64,000 nt of DNA, taken from the NCBI RefSeq assembly GCF_014252095.1, contig NZ_CP059210.1, forward strand, positions 437,252 to 501,251, in the 5' to 3' direction. Below are positions 30,150 to 39,131 of the stretch, piece by piece. Origin of the DNA: Blattabacterium cuenoti (lineage in GTDB: Bacteria; Bacteroidota; Bacteroidia; Flavobacteriales; Blattabacteriaceae). The notes beneath the pieces are model-generated. The model saw only the letters and a list, made by a program, of their open reading frames with translations, had not been told where the DNA came from and did not search any database. A program made the position numbers and the translations under genes. How positions within the stretch are numbered: position 1 is the stretch's first letter; each line of letters opens with the position of its first letter.

Positions 30150-30518
30150 TCATTTCAATTCCACATCAGCTCCTATTTCTTCAAGTTTATTTTTCAATTC
30201 TTCTGCTTCTTTTTTATCAATAGATTCTTTAATAACGTTTGGAACATTATCTACTAATTCTTTAGATTCTTTAAGCCCTTTTCCAGTAATTTCCTTAACT
30301 AATTTTACCACAGATAATTTAGAATTTCCTGATGATTTTAAGATTAAGTTAAAAATATGTTTTTCTTCTTTTTCTGAAGATTCTTTCTTCTTTTTTGAAG
30401 AATCAACAATCAAAGTATCAGATGGTTCAATTCCATACTCATTTTTTAAGAGATTAGATAATTCATTAACTTGTTGAACAGTTAAATTAACCAATTGTTC
30501 TGCTAGTTTTTTTATCAT
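30150..30518 (-). CDS. rplL: 50S ribosomal protein L7/L12
   Basis: The 122-residue acidic protein has the N-terminal dimerisation helix region (AEQLVNLTVQQVNELSNLLK), a flexible hinge rich in S/K/E, and the C-terminal domain KLSVVKLVKEITGKGLKESK ending GADVELK. Dimers bind L10 to form the ribosomal stalk that recruits EF-Tu and EF-G. The hinge has serine and lysine where many homologues have alanine, reflecting AT-biased codons. It lies 30 bp after rplJ. Confidence 0.97.
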   Translation of the reverse strand: MIKKLAEQLVNLTVQQVNELSNLLKNEYGIEPSDTLIVDSSKKKKESSEKEEKHIFNLILKSSGNSKLSVVKLVKEITGKGLKESKELVDNVPNVIKESIDKKEAEELKNKLEEIGADVELK

Positions 30519-30548
30519 TTTATTATTTTTTTTTGTTAGAAAACACGT

Positions 30549-31085
30549 TTATTTTTTAGATATAGATAACGTTTTTAGAATTCTAAAAATCTGATTTTCT
30601 CCATTTTTTATGGATAAAATAACCTGTTCAATAGGGGATTGAAGCAATTTTAAAATATCTCTCATGAGATCCTTTTTAGATTTAATATTAATTAATATAT
30701 CTAAATCTTTATTTCCAAAATAAAAAAACTCTTCTACATATGCTCCTTTTAAATAAGGTTTTTCTGTTTTTTCTGAAACATGAAAATTTTTTATAATTTT
30801 TGATGGAATATTCCCTAAATCTGAATTACAAGCTAAAATAGAAGTATTCCCATTTAAAATAGAAAAAAAAGAATCTAATTTTTTATTTTTAATATTTTCT
30901 AAAGCTTTTTTCAATAAAGTATTTTTGATTACTTTCATTTGAATATTATATTCATAAAAATTCTTTCTAAGAATAAAAATTTGATTAGAATTTAAATCGG
31001 ATATATCAATTAAATATATTGTATCATTATCCGATAATATAGAAATTAATTTTGATAATTCTTTTCTTTTTTTTTCTTTCCTCAT
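30549..31085 (-). CDS. rplJ: 50S ribosomal protein L10
   Basis: The 178-residue protein follows the L10 pattern: an N-terminal rRNA-binding domain with VIKNTLLKKALENI, and a C-terminal helix region (DILKLLQSPIEQVILSIKNG) that carries L7/L12 dimers. Conservation is weaker than for its neighbours, as is usual for L10 in AT-rich symbionts. Its start overlaps the rplA stop by 4 bases (ATGA), so the two are translationally coupled. Confidence 0.94.
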   Translation of the reverse strand: MRKEKKRKELSKLISILSDNDTIYLIDISDLNSNQIFILRKNFYEYNIQMKVIKNTLLKKALENIKNKKLDSFFSILNGNTSILACNSDLGNIPSKIIKNFHVSEKTEKPYLKGAYVEEFFYFGNKDLDILINIKSKKDLMRDILKLLQSPIEQVILSIKNGENQIFRILKTLSISKK

Positions 31086-31780
31086 TTTTTTATAAAACTT
31101 TTAGAATCTACTAAAACACTAACACTCATAGAAGTCGATAAATAAATACTTTTTATATAAGATCCTTTAGAAGAAGAAGGTTTGCTACGAATAACTTTAT
31201 TTATAAACGCCTTTACGTTATTTGATATTAATTGAGAATTAAAAGACACCCTCCCTATAGAAGCATGAATAATTCCATAACGATCCGTTTTAAAAGAAAT
31301 CTTTCCAGATTTAATTTCCTTAATAGAGTTTCCTGGATTCATAGAAACTGTATCCATTTGAGGATTTGGCATTAATCCCCTTGGTCCTAAGATTTTTCCT
31401 ACAGGAATTAATTGATCCATAACAGACGGCATAGTTACAATAACGTCAATATCCCGCCATCCAGATTTTATTTTTTCTAAATAATCCAATCCTACATAAT
31501 CGGCCCCGGCTTCTTTAGCTTCCAATTCTTTATGTTTGGTAACTAGAGCTAAAACACGAACATTTCTTCCTGTTCCATGTGGTAATCGAACTGTACCCCG
31601 TACTATTTGATTTGGAAGACGTGTATCTATATTCAGATGAACAGAAATATCCACTGAAGCGTTAAATCGAACAAAAGATATTTCTTTAAGAAGAATTGAT
31701 GCTTCCTCTAGAGAATATTTCTTATTCTTATCAATTTTTTCCAGAATTTTTTTTCTATTTTTAGTTAACTTCTTTGACAT
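31082..31780 (-). CDS. rplA: 50S ribosomal protein L1
   Basis: The 232-residue protein has the L1 signature in IDVIVTMPSVMDQLIPVGKI and the conserved LGPRGLMPNPQMDTV (about 132-146). GRVSFNSQLISNNVKAFI follows near the C-terminus. L1 binds 23S rRNA at the mobile stalk next to the E site and in many bacteria represses its own operon. It lies 6 bp after rplK. Confidence 0.98.
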   Translation of the reverse strand: MSKKLTKNRKKILEKIDKNKKYSLEEASILLKEISFVRFNASVDISVHLNIDTRLPNQIVRGTVRLPHGTGRNVRVLALVTKHKELEAKEAGADYVGLDYLEKIKSGWRDIDVIVTMPSVMDQLIPVGKILGPRGLMPNPQMDTVSMNPGNSIKEIKSGKISFKTDRYGIIHASIGRVSFNSQLISNNVKAFINKVIRSKPSSSKGSYIKSIYLSTSMSVSVLVDSKSFIKK

Positions 31781-31786
31781 GAATAT

Positions 31787-32221
31787 TTATTTATCGACTT
31801 CTATTCCCATAGAACGTGCAGTTCCGGAGATCATAGATATAGCAGAATCTATGGAAAAACAATTCATATCTTCCATTTTATTTTTTGCAATCATTCTAAT
31901 TTGATCCAAACTAATTTTTCCAATTTTAGAACGATTTGGTTCTCTGGATCCTTTTTCTGCTTTTATCAGATTGATTAACTGAATAGATACAGGAGGTTGT
32001 TTAATTAGAAAAGAAAAAGATTTATCCTCATATACAGTAATAATCACTGGACATATCTTCCCCTTCCATTTTTGAGTTCTAGAATTATATTGTTTACAAA
32101 ATTCCATGATATTCACTCCTGAACTCCCTAAAATAGGACCAATAGGAGGTGCTGGATTAGCATTTCCTCCATTAATCTTTTGTATTTTTATTTTTTTTAC
32201 TATTTTTTTTTGACTAACCAT
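31787..32221 (-). CDS. rplK: 50S ribosomal protein L11
   Basis: The 144-residue protein contains GGNANPAPPIGPILGSSGVN (about 18-37), the L11 N-terminal hallmark. The rRNA-binding C-terminal domain follows, with KIGKISLDQIRMIAKNKMED and SGTARSMGIEV. L11 sits at the GTPase-associated centre and is needed for RelA sensing. It directly follows nusG with a 9-bp gap. Confidence 0.98.
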   Translation of the reverse strand: MVSQKKIVKKIKIQKINGGNANPAPPIGPILGSSGVNIMEFCKQYNSRTQKWKGKICPVIITVYEDKSFSFLIKQPPVSIQLINLIKAEKGSREPNRSKIGKISLDQIRMIAKNKMEDMNCFSIDSAISMISGTARSMGIEVDK

Positions 32222-32230
32222 TATTCTATT

Positions 32231-32776
32231 CTAAATTTTCTCTACTTGTGTAAAATTCAATTCTAAGGGGGTTTTTCTTCCAAAAATCAAAACTGCTAAT
32301 TCCAGTTTTCTTTTTTCTTCATGAATTTTCTCAATGGTTCCATTAAAACCATTAAAAGGACCGTCTATTACTTTTATCGTTTCTCCAACTACAAAAGGGA
32401 TACTAAAATTTTCTTCTGATAATTGATCTATCTTTCCCAACATTTTATTAACCTCTTCTTTTCTCATAGGAATAGCAGAACCCCCTTTTCCTTCACTTAA
32501 AAAATTTATCACACCAGGAACATTTTTGATAGCATGGACCGCTTCTCCCTCAAGAGAGACTTCTATCATAACATATCCTGGATAGTGCACTTTTTCCCTA
32601 TGAATTTTTTTCCCTTTTCTCATTTGAATAACTTTTTCAATGGGAACTAAAACCTTCCCAATATATTCTTGAAATCCATTATCTCTAATTTCATTCTCAA
32701 TATAGGACTTTACCTTATTTTCTTGACCACTAATGGTTTTTAATACATACCATTTTCTTTCCAAATCACTCATCAA
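32231..32776 (-). CDS. nusG: Transcription elongation factor NusG
   Basis: The 181-residue protein has the NGN domain (KWYVLKTISGQENKVKSYIE at the start, then YPGYVMIEVSL) and a C-terminal KOW domain with VVGETIKVIDGPFNGFNGTI. NusG binds RNA polymerase, aids elongation and Rho function, and links to the ribosome through S10. It lies 5 bp after secE in the conserved secE-nusG-rplK order. Confidence 0.97.
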   Translation of the reverse strand: MMSDLERKWYVLKTISGQENKVKSYIENEIRDNGFQEYIGKVLVPIEKVIQMRKGKKIHREKVHYPGYVMIEVSLEGEAVHAIKNVPGVINFLSEGKGGSAIPMRKEEVNKMLGKIDQLSEENFSIPFVVGETIKVIDGPFNGFNGTIEKIHEEKRKLELAVLIFGRKTPLELNFTQVEKI

Positions 32777-32781
32777 TATTT

Positions 32782-32970
32782 TTATTTTAAGGAAAATAAT
32801 TTTTTAATAAAAAAAATAAAAAAACTATCCACTCCATATAAAAATAAGGATAAAAATATAGAAAAAAACGATACTATTATCGTAGTCATTTGTAAATCTA
32901 CCCACCTAGGCCAAGTGATACAATAAACAAATTCATTGTAAATTTCCAAAAAAAAATTTTTTTTTTTCAT
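32782..32970 (-). CDS. secE: Protein translocase subunit SecE
   Basis: The 62-residue protein has an amphipathic segment with VYCITWPRWVDLQMTT (about 15-30), the conserved SecE cytoplasmic helix. One membrane helix (about 31-52) follows. Length matches the single-span SecE of most bacteria. SecE clamps SecY in the inner-membrane channel. Position between tRNA-Trp and nusG is the standard bacterial arrangement. Confidence 0.92.
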   Translation of the reverse strand: MKKKNFFLEIYNEFVYCITWPRWVDLQMTTIIVSFFSIFLSLFLYGVDSFFIFFIKKLFSLK

Positions 32971-32990
32971 TCTTTACCTACGATTTATCG

Positions 32991-33063
32991 CACGGATGGT
33001 AAGAATCGAACTTACGACATTCGGTTTTGGAGACCGAGGCTCTACCAACTGAGCTACATCCGT
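32991..33063 (-). tRNA. tRNA-Trp (anticodon CCA)
   Basis: On the minus strand the acceptor arms are ACGGATG and CATCCGT. The anticodon stem TCGGT/ACCGA has loop CTCCAAA, giving CCA. The discriminator is G, as expected for tRNA-Trp. No 3' CCA is encoded. A36-A37-A38 is kept, the MiaA recognition pattern. It lies between tuf and secE. Confidence 0.96.
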
Positions 33064-33074
33064 ATTATTATATA

Positions 33075-34262
33075 TTAATCCATAATCTTAGTAACTTGTC
33101 CTGCACCAACAGTCTTTCCTCCTTCACGAATAGCAAAACGCAAATTTTCACTTAAAGCTACCGGTTGATGTAAATATACTTCCATAGAAATATTATCTCC
33201 AGGCATCACCATTTCTATTCCATCGGACAGATGAATTTCTCCCGTAACATCTGTCGTTCTCAAATAAAATTGTGGACGATATTTATCATGAAAAGGTGTA
33301 TGTCGACCCCCTTCTTCTTTTGTAAGAATATAAACTTCCGCTTTAAATTTCTTATGAGGTTTTATAGATCCTGGTTTTCCAATAACCATTCCACGTCGGA
33401 TATCTTTTTTTTCTATTCCACGCAATAAAAGTCCTACATTATCTCCAGCTTGACCTTTATCCAAAATTTTACGAAACATTTCTACTCCTGTTACTGTAGA
33501 TGAGAGTTTTTCTTCTCCCATTCCAATAATATCAACTAAATCCCCTGTATGAATGATTCCACTTTCAATACGACCAGTAGCTACTGTTCCTCTTCCTGTA
33601 ATGGTAAATACATCTTCTACTGGCATTAAAAATTCTTTATCCAGTTCTCGAACTGGTTCTGGAATATATTCATCTAATACATTCATCAATTCTTGTATTT
33701 TTTCTACCCATTTTTTTTCTCCATTTAAAGCCCCTAAGGCAGATCCTTTAATCATAGGAATATTATCTCCATCATATTCATATTTAGAAAGCAACTCTCG
33801 AATTTCCATTTCTACTAATTCCAATAATTCTGGATCATCTACTTGATCTACTTTATTCATAAAAACAACTATTTTAGGAACTCCCACTTGACGGGCTAAT
33901 AAAATATGTTCTCTAGTTTGAGGCATCGGTCCGTCTGTAGCTGCAACCACTAAAATAGCTCCATCCATTTGAGCGGCTCCCGTAATCATATTTTTAATAT
34001 AATCTGCATGTCCTGGACAGTCTACATGGGCATAATGTCTCTTCATGGTTTCATATTCTACATGAGAAGTATTAATAGTTATTCCTCTAGCTTTTTCCTC
34101 TGGAGCATTATCAATTGCATCAAAGCTTTTCTCCTCTGCTAATCCTATTTCTGATAATACTTTTGTAATAGCAGCTGTTAAAGTTGTTTTTCCATGATCT
34201 ACGTGACCAGTTGTACCTATATTTAAATGTGGCTTGTCACGTTTAAATTTTTCTTTTGCCAT
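33075..34262 (-). CDS. tuf: Elongation factor Tu
   Basis: The 395-residue GTPase shows [16 protein letters not shown] (about 17-32), [12 protein letters not shown] in the switch I region, [12 protein letters not shown] (about 80-91), NKVDQVDD (about 135-142) and the domain 2-3 blocks [13 protein letters not shown] and RTTDVTGEI. It delivers aminoacyl-tRNA to the ribosome A site. It is the last gene of a tRNA-Thr-Tyr-Gly-Thr-tuf cluster, the same order as E. coli tufB. Bases are less AT-rich than in surrounding genes, which fits high expression. Confidence 0.99.
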   Translation of the reverse strand: MAKEKFKRDKPHLNIGTTGHVDHGKTTLTAAITKVLSEIGLAEEKSFDAIDNAPEEKARGITINTSHVEYETMKRHYAHVDCPGHADYIKNMITGAAQMDGAILVVAATDGPMPQTREHILLARQVGVPKIVVFMNKVDQVDDPELLELVEMEIRELLSKYEYDGDNIPMIKGSALGALNGEKKWVEKIQELMNVLDEYIPEPVRELDKEFLMPVEDVFTITGRGTVATGRIESGIIHTGDLVDIIGMGEEKLSSTVTGVEMFRKILDKGQAGDNVGLLLRGIEKKDIRRGMVIGKPGSIKPHKKFKAEVYILTKEEGGRHTPFHDKYRPQFYLRTTDVTGEIHLSDGIEMVMPGDNISMEVYLHQPVALSENLRFAIREGGKTVGAGQVTKIMD

Positions 34263-34302
34263 GATAGTTTCTAAAATTTTTAATAATTCTTTTTCAAGAA
34301 AA

Positions 34303-34374
<72 letters not shown>

Positions 34375-34396
34375 CTTCATTCATAATAATAAGTAG

Positions 34397-34469
34397 AGCG
34401 GAAGACGGGATTCGAACCCGCGACATTCAACTTGGAAGGCTGATGCTCTACCAACTGAGCTACTTCCGC
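34397..34469 (-). tRNA. tRNA-Gly (anticodon UCC)
   Basis: On the minus strand the acceptor arms GCGGAAG and CTTCCGC pair fully. The anticodon stem TCAGC/GTTGA has loop CTTCCAA, giving TCC. The discriminator is U, normal for bacterial glycine tRNAs. CCA is not encoded. Confidence 0.96.
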
Positions 34470-34475
34470 CTAATA

Positions 34476-34559
34476 TGGGGAGAACAGGATTCGAACCTGT
34501 GAAGGCAAAGCCAACAGATTTACAGTCTGTCCTCGTTAACCAAACTTGAGTATCTCCCC
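34476..34559 (-). tRNA. tRNA-Tyr (anticodon GUA)
   Basis: At 84 nt this is a long-variable-arm tRNA. The acceptor arms are GGGGAGA and TCTCCCC, the anticodon stem ACAGA/TCTGT has loop CTGTAAA (GTA), and the variable stem-loop is near TTGGCTTTGCCTT. The discriminator is A and no CCA is encoded. G34 could carry queuosine if the pathway is present, and A37 is a predicted MiaA target. Confidence 0.96.
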
Positions 34560-34570
34560 CTCCAAAAAAA

Positions 34571-34644
34571 AGCCGGTGGAGGGATTCGAACCCACGACCC
34601 CGAGATTACAAATCACGTGCTCTTGCCACCTGAGCTACACCGGC
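34571..34644 (-). tRNA. tRNA-Thr (anticodon UGU)
   Basis: On the minus strand the acceptor arms GCCGGTG and CACCGGC pair fully. The anticodon stem CGTGA/TCTCG has loop TTTGTAA (TGT). The third stem pair is a U-U mismatch (29-41). The discriminator is U and CCA is not encoded. It is the first gene of the tRNA-tuf cluster. Confidence 0.94.
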
Positions 34645-34749
34645 TATTTTTATTTTATCATACGAATTAAATAGTTATTCCCTAACTATGGAAATCAGGT
34701 AGGTACAAATCTATAGAGATTTTTATAATTCTCAAAAAAATAATGACTC

Positions 34750-35397
34750 TCAAAAAATTTTTACATGTTTGATTTTATTTTTAAAAATAAACAATAAAAC
34801 AACTCCGAGAAATATCACAAGATCAGATAAATTGAAAACGGGCTTAAAGAAATGAAAATGCTCACCCCCCCAAAATGGAATCCAATCCGGGATGTAAGTA
34901 TCTATTATCGGAAAATAAAACATGTCTACTACGCATCCTTCCATGAAATTTGCATATCCCTTATTGGATAGAAGATGAAAATTTATTTTAGACACCCCTG
35001 CATAAGAAATCCATTTATGAGATCCTTTATCATAAATAGTTCCTGTATCAAATAACAATCCATATAAGACACTATCCAAAAAATTTCCCATAGCTCCCGA
35101 TAAGATAAAAGTGGTAGGAATTATTAAATAATTAGAAGATTTTATTTTGATTTTTTTGTAAAGAAAAATAGAGAGAAAAACAACTAGTATAATACGAAAA
35201 ATACTTAAAAGAATTTTTCCTAAATATCCAGGAGCTAGATAAATCCCATAGGCCATTCCAGGATTTTCTACAAAAAAAATCCAAAAAAATGGAAAAATAG
35301 ATACTCCACTTTCCAATTCAAAATGAGTTTTTACATAAATTTTTAAAATTTGATCTGTTAATAAAATAGAGAAAATACTTAGAAAAATTTTTTTCAA
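34750..35397 (-). CDS. lspA: Lipoprotein signal peptidase (signal peptidase II)
   Basis: The 215-residue protein has four hydrophobic segments. The two catalytic aspartate regions are GNFLDSVLYGLLF (about 101-113) and CVVDMFYFPIID (about 154-165). The insertion between them is usual in Bacteroidetes LspA. The enzyme cuts prolipoprotein signal peptides before the lipidated cysteine in the inner membrane. A likely substrate is the small lipoprotein at 43.6 kb. Translation appears to start at TTG 35397, sharing TTGA with the stop codon of the DksA-like gene. Confidence 0.95.
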   Translation of the reverse strand: MKKIFLSIFSILLTDQILKIYVKTHFELESGVSIFPFFWIFFVENPGMAYGIYLAPGYLGKILLSIFRIILVVFLSIFLYKKIKIKSSNYLIIPTTFILSGAMGNFLDSVLYGLLFDTGTIYDKGSHKWISYAGVSKINFHLLSNKGYANFMEGCVVDMFYFPIIDTYIPDWIPFWGGEHFHFFKPVFNLSDLVIFLGVVLLFIFKNKIKHVKIF

Positions 35398-35582
35398 AAA
35401 ATTAGAAATTTACTTTTTTTTTCAACTCTCCTTTTTCCTTCAATACTGAAAATAGTATGCGGAACTGCCATTAAACGTGATTTTTGATCCTTAATAAAGG
35501 ATTCTATAAGGATTAACAAATCTTGTTTAGCTTTTTCTAGTTTTTCAAGTATCAGTTTCCGAAACTCATTCCTCTCTTCCAT
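35394..35582 (-). CDS. DksA/TraR-like protein with the central region deleted
   Basis: The 62-residue frame begins EFRKLILEKLEKAKQDL, matching the N-terminal helix of the flavobacterial DksA/TraR-like protein encoded between ileS and lspA. It then jumps to RLMAVPHTIFSIEGK, which matches that protein's extreme C-terminus. The full-length form is about 125 residues with a four-cysteine zinc finger; here about 60 residues, including all the cysteines, are missing, yet the frame is intact. DksA-type proteins bind RNA polymerase in the secondary channel. Without the coiled-coil tip and zinc finger it is probably non-functional or reshaped. It may persist because it couples translation to lspA (TTGA overlap). 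Confidence 0.75.
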   Translation of the reverse strand: MEERNEFRKLILEKLEKAKQDLLILIESFIKDQKSRLMAVPHTIFSIEGKRRVEKKSKFLIF

Positions 35583-35609
35583 CGAAGATCTTTGTTTTTA
35601 TTTTCATTT

Positions 35610-38600
35610 TTATATGTTTTCGATTTTCCGAATCAATATACATATGGAATTTTCTTCATAATTAACCATTATTCCTTTTTTTTCTATGTTTTCTTCTAAC
35701 GAAATATCTACAGATAGAGTTTCTTGACAAATATATTTTTTGTGTTTCTGTATAAGAGATTTTATATTTTGAATGGCATTTATATGGATTAATATTTTTT
35801 CTACAACCTTATAGTTACACTTTTTTCTCAGTTTTTGTATCTCCCTAACCAATTCTCTTATAAACCCTTCTTCCCAAAGAGAATTATTAATGCGAAGATC
35901 TAGAGCGATTGTCAATTCCTTATCAAATAAAATAGACCAATTTTTAATAATTTCAGTGGTTATTTTAACATCTTTTAAAAAAAGTACAACCTTTTCTCCT
36001 TGAAGAAAAAAAACATATTTCTTTTTAATTTCTATTTCCTGGATCTCTTTCTGAGTGAATCTTTTGATGATATCAGAAATTTTTTGAGTTTTATTTCCAA
36101 ATCTAGGACCTAGAGATCTATAATTTGGTTGAATACGCTTTTTTAATTCTAAAGATTTAGGAGAATCCGGATATTCGATTTCCTTTACATTAATTTCTTG
36201 TTTAAGAATTTCAGATATTTTTTGTAATTCTAAACGTATTTTAGGATCATGAACTAAAACAAGTAATTTTTGTAAAGGTTGACGAATTTTTATCCTATTC
36301 TTTTTTCTAACAGAAAAAACCATCGTAGTAATTTTCTGAACAATAACCATTTTTTTTTCCAATTCTTTATTGACAAAATTGGAATTATAAATTGGAAAAT
36401 CAGCTAAATGAATACTTTCAAAATTTTCTTTTTTTGTAACAGAGTTTAAATCCATATATAATTTCTCTGAAAAAAATGGAGTAATAGGAGAAATTAATTT
36501 AGCAATTGTAATCAAACATTTATAAAGAATCTGATACGCAGATATTTTACTTTTCGCATATTCTTCTTTCCAAAATCTTCTTCTACATAACCTGACATAC
36601 CAATTACTTAACTTATCTAATACAAAAGAAAAAATAAAACGAGCAGCTTTAGTAGGATTATAATTTGAATAATGTTCATCTACTATCTTAATCATTGTAT
36701 TCAATTCAGAAAGAATCCAAAAATCTAATTCTGTGTTATGTTCTGAATAACAATCTTCTTCTTTATAGAAAAATCCGTCTATATTAGCATATAAAACAAA
36801 AAAAGAATAAATATTGTAAAGAGTTCCAAAAAATTTCTTGACCCCTGTATGAATTTCTTTTATGTTAAATTTTAAATTATCCCAAGGTTCAGAATTAAAT
36901 ATAATATACCAACGGATAGCATCCGGTCCATAATCTTCTATTAAATTGAATGGATTTATAGTATTTCCTTTGCTTTTAGACATTTTATGTCCTTTTTCAT
37001 CCAAAACTAAACCAGTAGATATAACATTTTTATATGCTTTAGAATTAAATAAAATAGAACTAATAACATGTAATGTAAAAAACCATCCTCTTGTTTGATC
37101 TATCCCTTCTGCAATAAAATCTGCGGGAAAAACTAAATTTTTATCTATAAAATCTTTATTTTCAAATGGATAATGAAATTGAGCATATGGCATAGCTCCA
37201 GAATCAAACCATACATCTATTACATCAGGTTCTCGATTCATTGGTTCTCCTTGACTAGAAACTAATATGACCTTATCCAAAAAATGTTTGTGTAAATCTA
37301 TTTTTTCATAGTTTTCATCTTTCATATCACCTGGAGTAAAATTCTCCCATGGTTTATGATGATGCATAAATCCATGTTCAATAGATTTTTGAATTTCTAT
37401 AAATAATTCTTTAATAGATCCTATGACTATTTCTTCTTTTCCATCTTTTGTTCTCCAAATAGGCAATGGAGTCCCCCAATATCTAGAACGTGATAAATTC
37501 CAGTTTTTGACATTTTCTAGCCAAGATTCAAAACGTTTTTTTCCTATAAACTCCGGATACCAATTGACACTTTTATTTAAAAGAATCATTTTATTTTTTA
37601 TTTGAGTGGTATTTATAAACCATGAATCTAAAGGATAATAAAGTATAGGTTTTTCTGTTCTCCAACAATGTGGATAAAAATGCGTGCACATTTCTACTTG
37701 AAAAACTTTATCTTCTTTCTCAAGAAAAGAAACTATTTTTTGATCTACAGAAACTTGTTTGTTATTTTTGTTTGATTCAAAATCCTTCTTGACATATTTT
37801 CCACCAAATCCATGAGGAAAATTTTTTAAAAACCTTCCCTGCATATCTACTAAAGGAACTAGCTTTTTTTCTTGATTTAAGACTAATAGAGGTGGAATAT
37901 TATGTTTTTTAGCTATTTTTAAATCCTCTATTCCAAATGTAGGAGCTACATGAACAATTCCTGTCCCTTCTAGTGCATTGACATAATCTCCTTCTATAAC
38001 TCGAAAGGCATTTTTTTCTTCTTGATGAGGTTTAAACCAAGGAATTAATTGTTCATATTTACTTTGAATTAATTGATTTCCTTGAAATCGATATTCAATA
38101 AAATAAGGAAATCTATTTTTTCTGATTTTTATATGATCAAATTCACTACTATTTGAAACGGAATAGAATTTTTTTGGAGATAAAATTTGATGAATTAACC
38201 TTTCAGCAAAAACAATGTTTTCTTTTAAAAAAGTATACGGATTATAAATTTTCACTAAAAGATAATCTATATTAGCCCCTACAGCTAATGCAGTATTAGA
38301 TGGAAGAGTCCAGGGAGTAGTAGTCCAAGATAGAAAATAAATGTCTCCTGAAAAATTCCGAATTTCTTTTGGAAGAGTTTCTTTTCTTGCTTTAAATTTT
38401 AAAGTAGGAGCTATTTGCTTCACCTCCTTATAGGTTCCTGGAAGGTTTAACTCATGATGACTTAATCCAGTTCCTGCCACCGGTGAATATGGTTGAATGG
38501 CATAATCTTTATAAAGAATTTTTTTTTGGTATAATGTTTTGATTAACCACCATACACTTTCTATATATTTTGAATTATATGTAATGAATGGATTCCTCAT

Positions 38601-39047
38601 GTCTAACCAGTATCCTATCTTTTTCGTAAATTTTATCCATTCTTTCATGGATTCGTTAACGAAACTTTGACAAAGCCTATTATATTCTTCTATACTGATA
38701 TTCTTTCCTATATCATTTTTAGTAATTCCCATTTTTTTCTCTACATTGAGCTCAATAGGTAATCCATGAGTATCCCATCCAGCTTTTCTAATGACTTTTT
38801 TTCCTTTAATAGTATGATATCTACAAAATAGATCTTTTATAGTTCTTGCTACCATATGGTGTAGTCCTGGACTTCCATTTAAAGATGGCGGCCCTTCATA
38901 AAGAATATAGGTAGATGCTTTCTTCTCAGAAATATTTCTATATTGAAAACTTTTTTGAAAAATATTTTTCTTTTTCCAATATTTATATATTTCTGTAGCA
39001 ATCTTTTTAAGATCTAGGTTTTTATACTCGCTAAATATTTTTTCCAT
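35610..39047 (-). CDS. ileS: Isoleucyl-tRNA synthetase
   Basis: The 1145-residue class I enzyme has YEGPPSLNGSPGLHHM (about 50-65), the HIGH-equivalent of the long eukaryote-like IleRS group, and KMSKSKGNTINPFNL near residue 691. Between them lies the editing domain, with TWTTTPWTLPSNTALA-like sequence at about 240-255. It charges tRNA-Ile and hydrolyses mischarged Val-tRNA. Length fits the Bacteroidetes IleRS class, longer than E. coli (938). It is first in an ileS - DksA-like - lspA unit and divergent from mutS. Confidence 0.98.
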   Translation of the reverse strand: MEKIFSEYKNLDLKKIATEIYKYWKKKNIFQKSFQYRNISEKKASTYILYEGPPSLNGSPGLHHMVARTIKDLFCRYHTIKGKKVIRKAGWDTHGLPIELNVEKKMGITKNDIGKNISIEEYNRLCQSFVNESMKEWIKFTKKIGYWLDMRNPFITYNSKYIESVWWLIKTLYQKKILYKDYAIQPYSPVAGTGLSHHELNLPGTYKEVKQIAPTLKFKARKETLPKEIRNFSGDIYFLSWTTTPWTLPSNTALAVGANIDYLLVKIYNPYTFLKENIVFAERLIHQILSPKKFYSVSNSSEFDHIKIRKNRFPYFIEYRFQGNQLIQSKYEQLIPWFKPHQEEKNAFRVIEGDYVNALEGTGIVHVAPTFGIEDLKIAKKHNIPPLLVLNQEKKLVPLVDMQGRFLKNFPHGFGGKYVKKDFESNKNNKQVSVDQKIVSFLEKEDKVFQVEMCTHFYPHCWRTEKPILYYPLDSWFINTTQIKNKMILLNKSVNWYPEFIGKKRFESWLENVKNWNLSRSRYWGTPLPIWRTKDGKEEIVIGSIKELFIEIQKSIEHGFMHHHKPWENFTPGDMKDENYEKIDLHKHFLDKVILVSSQGEPMNREPDVIDVWFDSGAMPYAQFHYPFENKDFIDKNLVFPADFIAEGIDQTRGWFFTLHVISSILFNSKAYKNVISTGLVLDEKGHKMSKSKGNTINPFNLIEDYGPDAIRWYIIFNSEPWDNLKFNIKEIHTGVKKFFGTLYNIYSFFVLYANIDGFFYKEEDCYSEHNTELDFWILSELNTMIKIVDEHYSNYNPTKAARFIFSFVLDKLSNWYVRLCRRRFWKEEYAKSKISAYQILYKCLITIAKLISPITPFFSEKLYMDLNSVTKKENFESIHLADFPIYNSNFVNKELEKKMVIVQKITTMVFSVRKKNRIKIRQPLQKLLVLVHDPKIRLELQKISEILKQEINVKEIEYPDSPKSLELKKRIQPNYRSLGPRFGNKTQKISDIIKRFTQKEIQEIEIKKKYVFFLQGEKVVLFLKDVKITTEIIKNWSILFDKELTIALDLRINNSLWEEGFIRELVREIQKLRKKCNYKVVEKILIHINAIQNIKSLIQKHKKYICQETLSVDISLEENIEKKGIMVNYEENSICILIRKIENI

Positions 39048-39131
39048 AATGAATAAAAATTCAAAAAAAAGGTCTTTATCCTTATAATTAAACTTTTTTT
39101 ATAAAAAAATCCCCTATTTTATTACTACATT

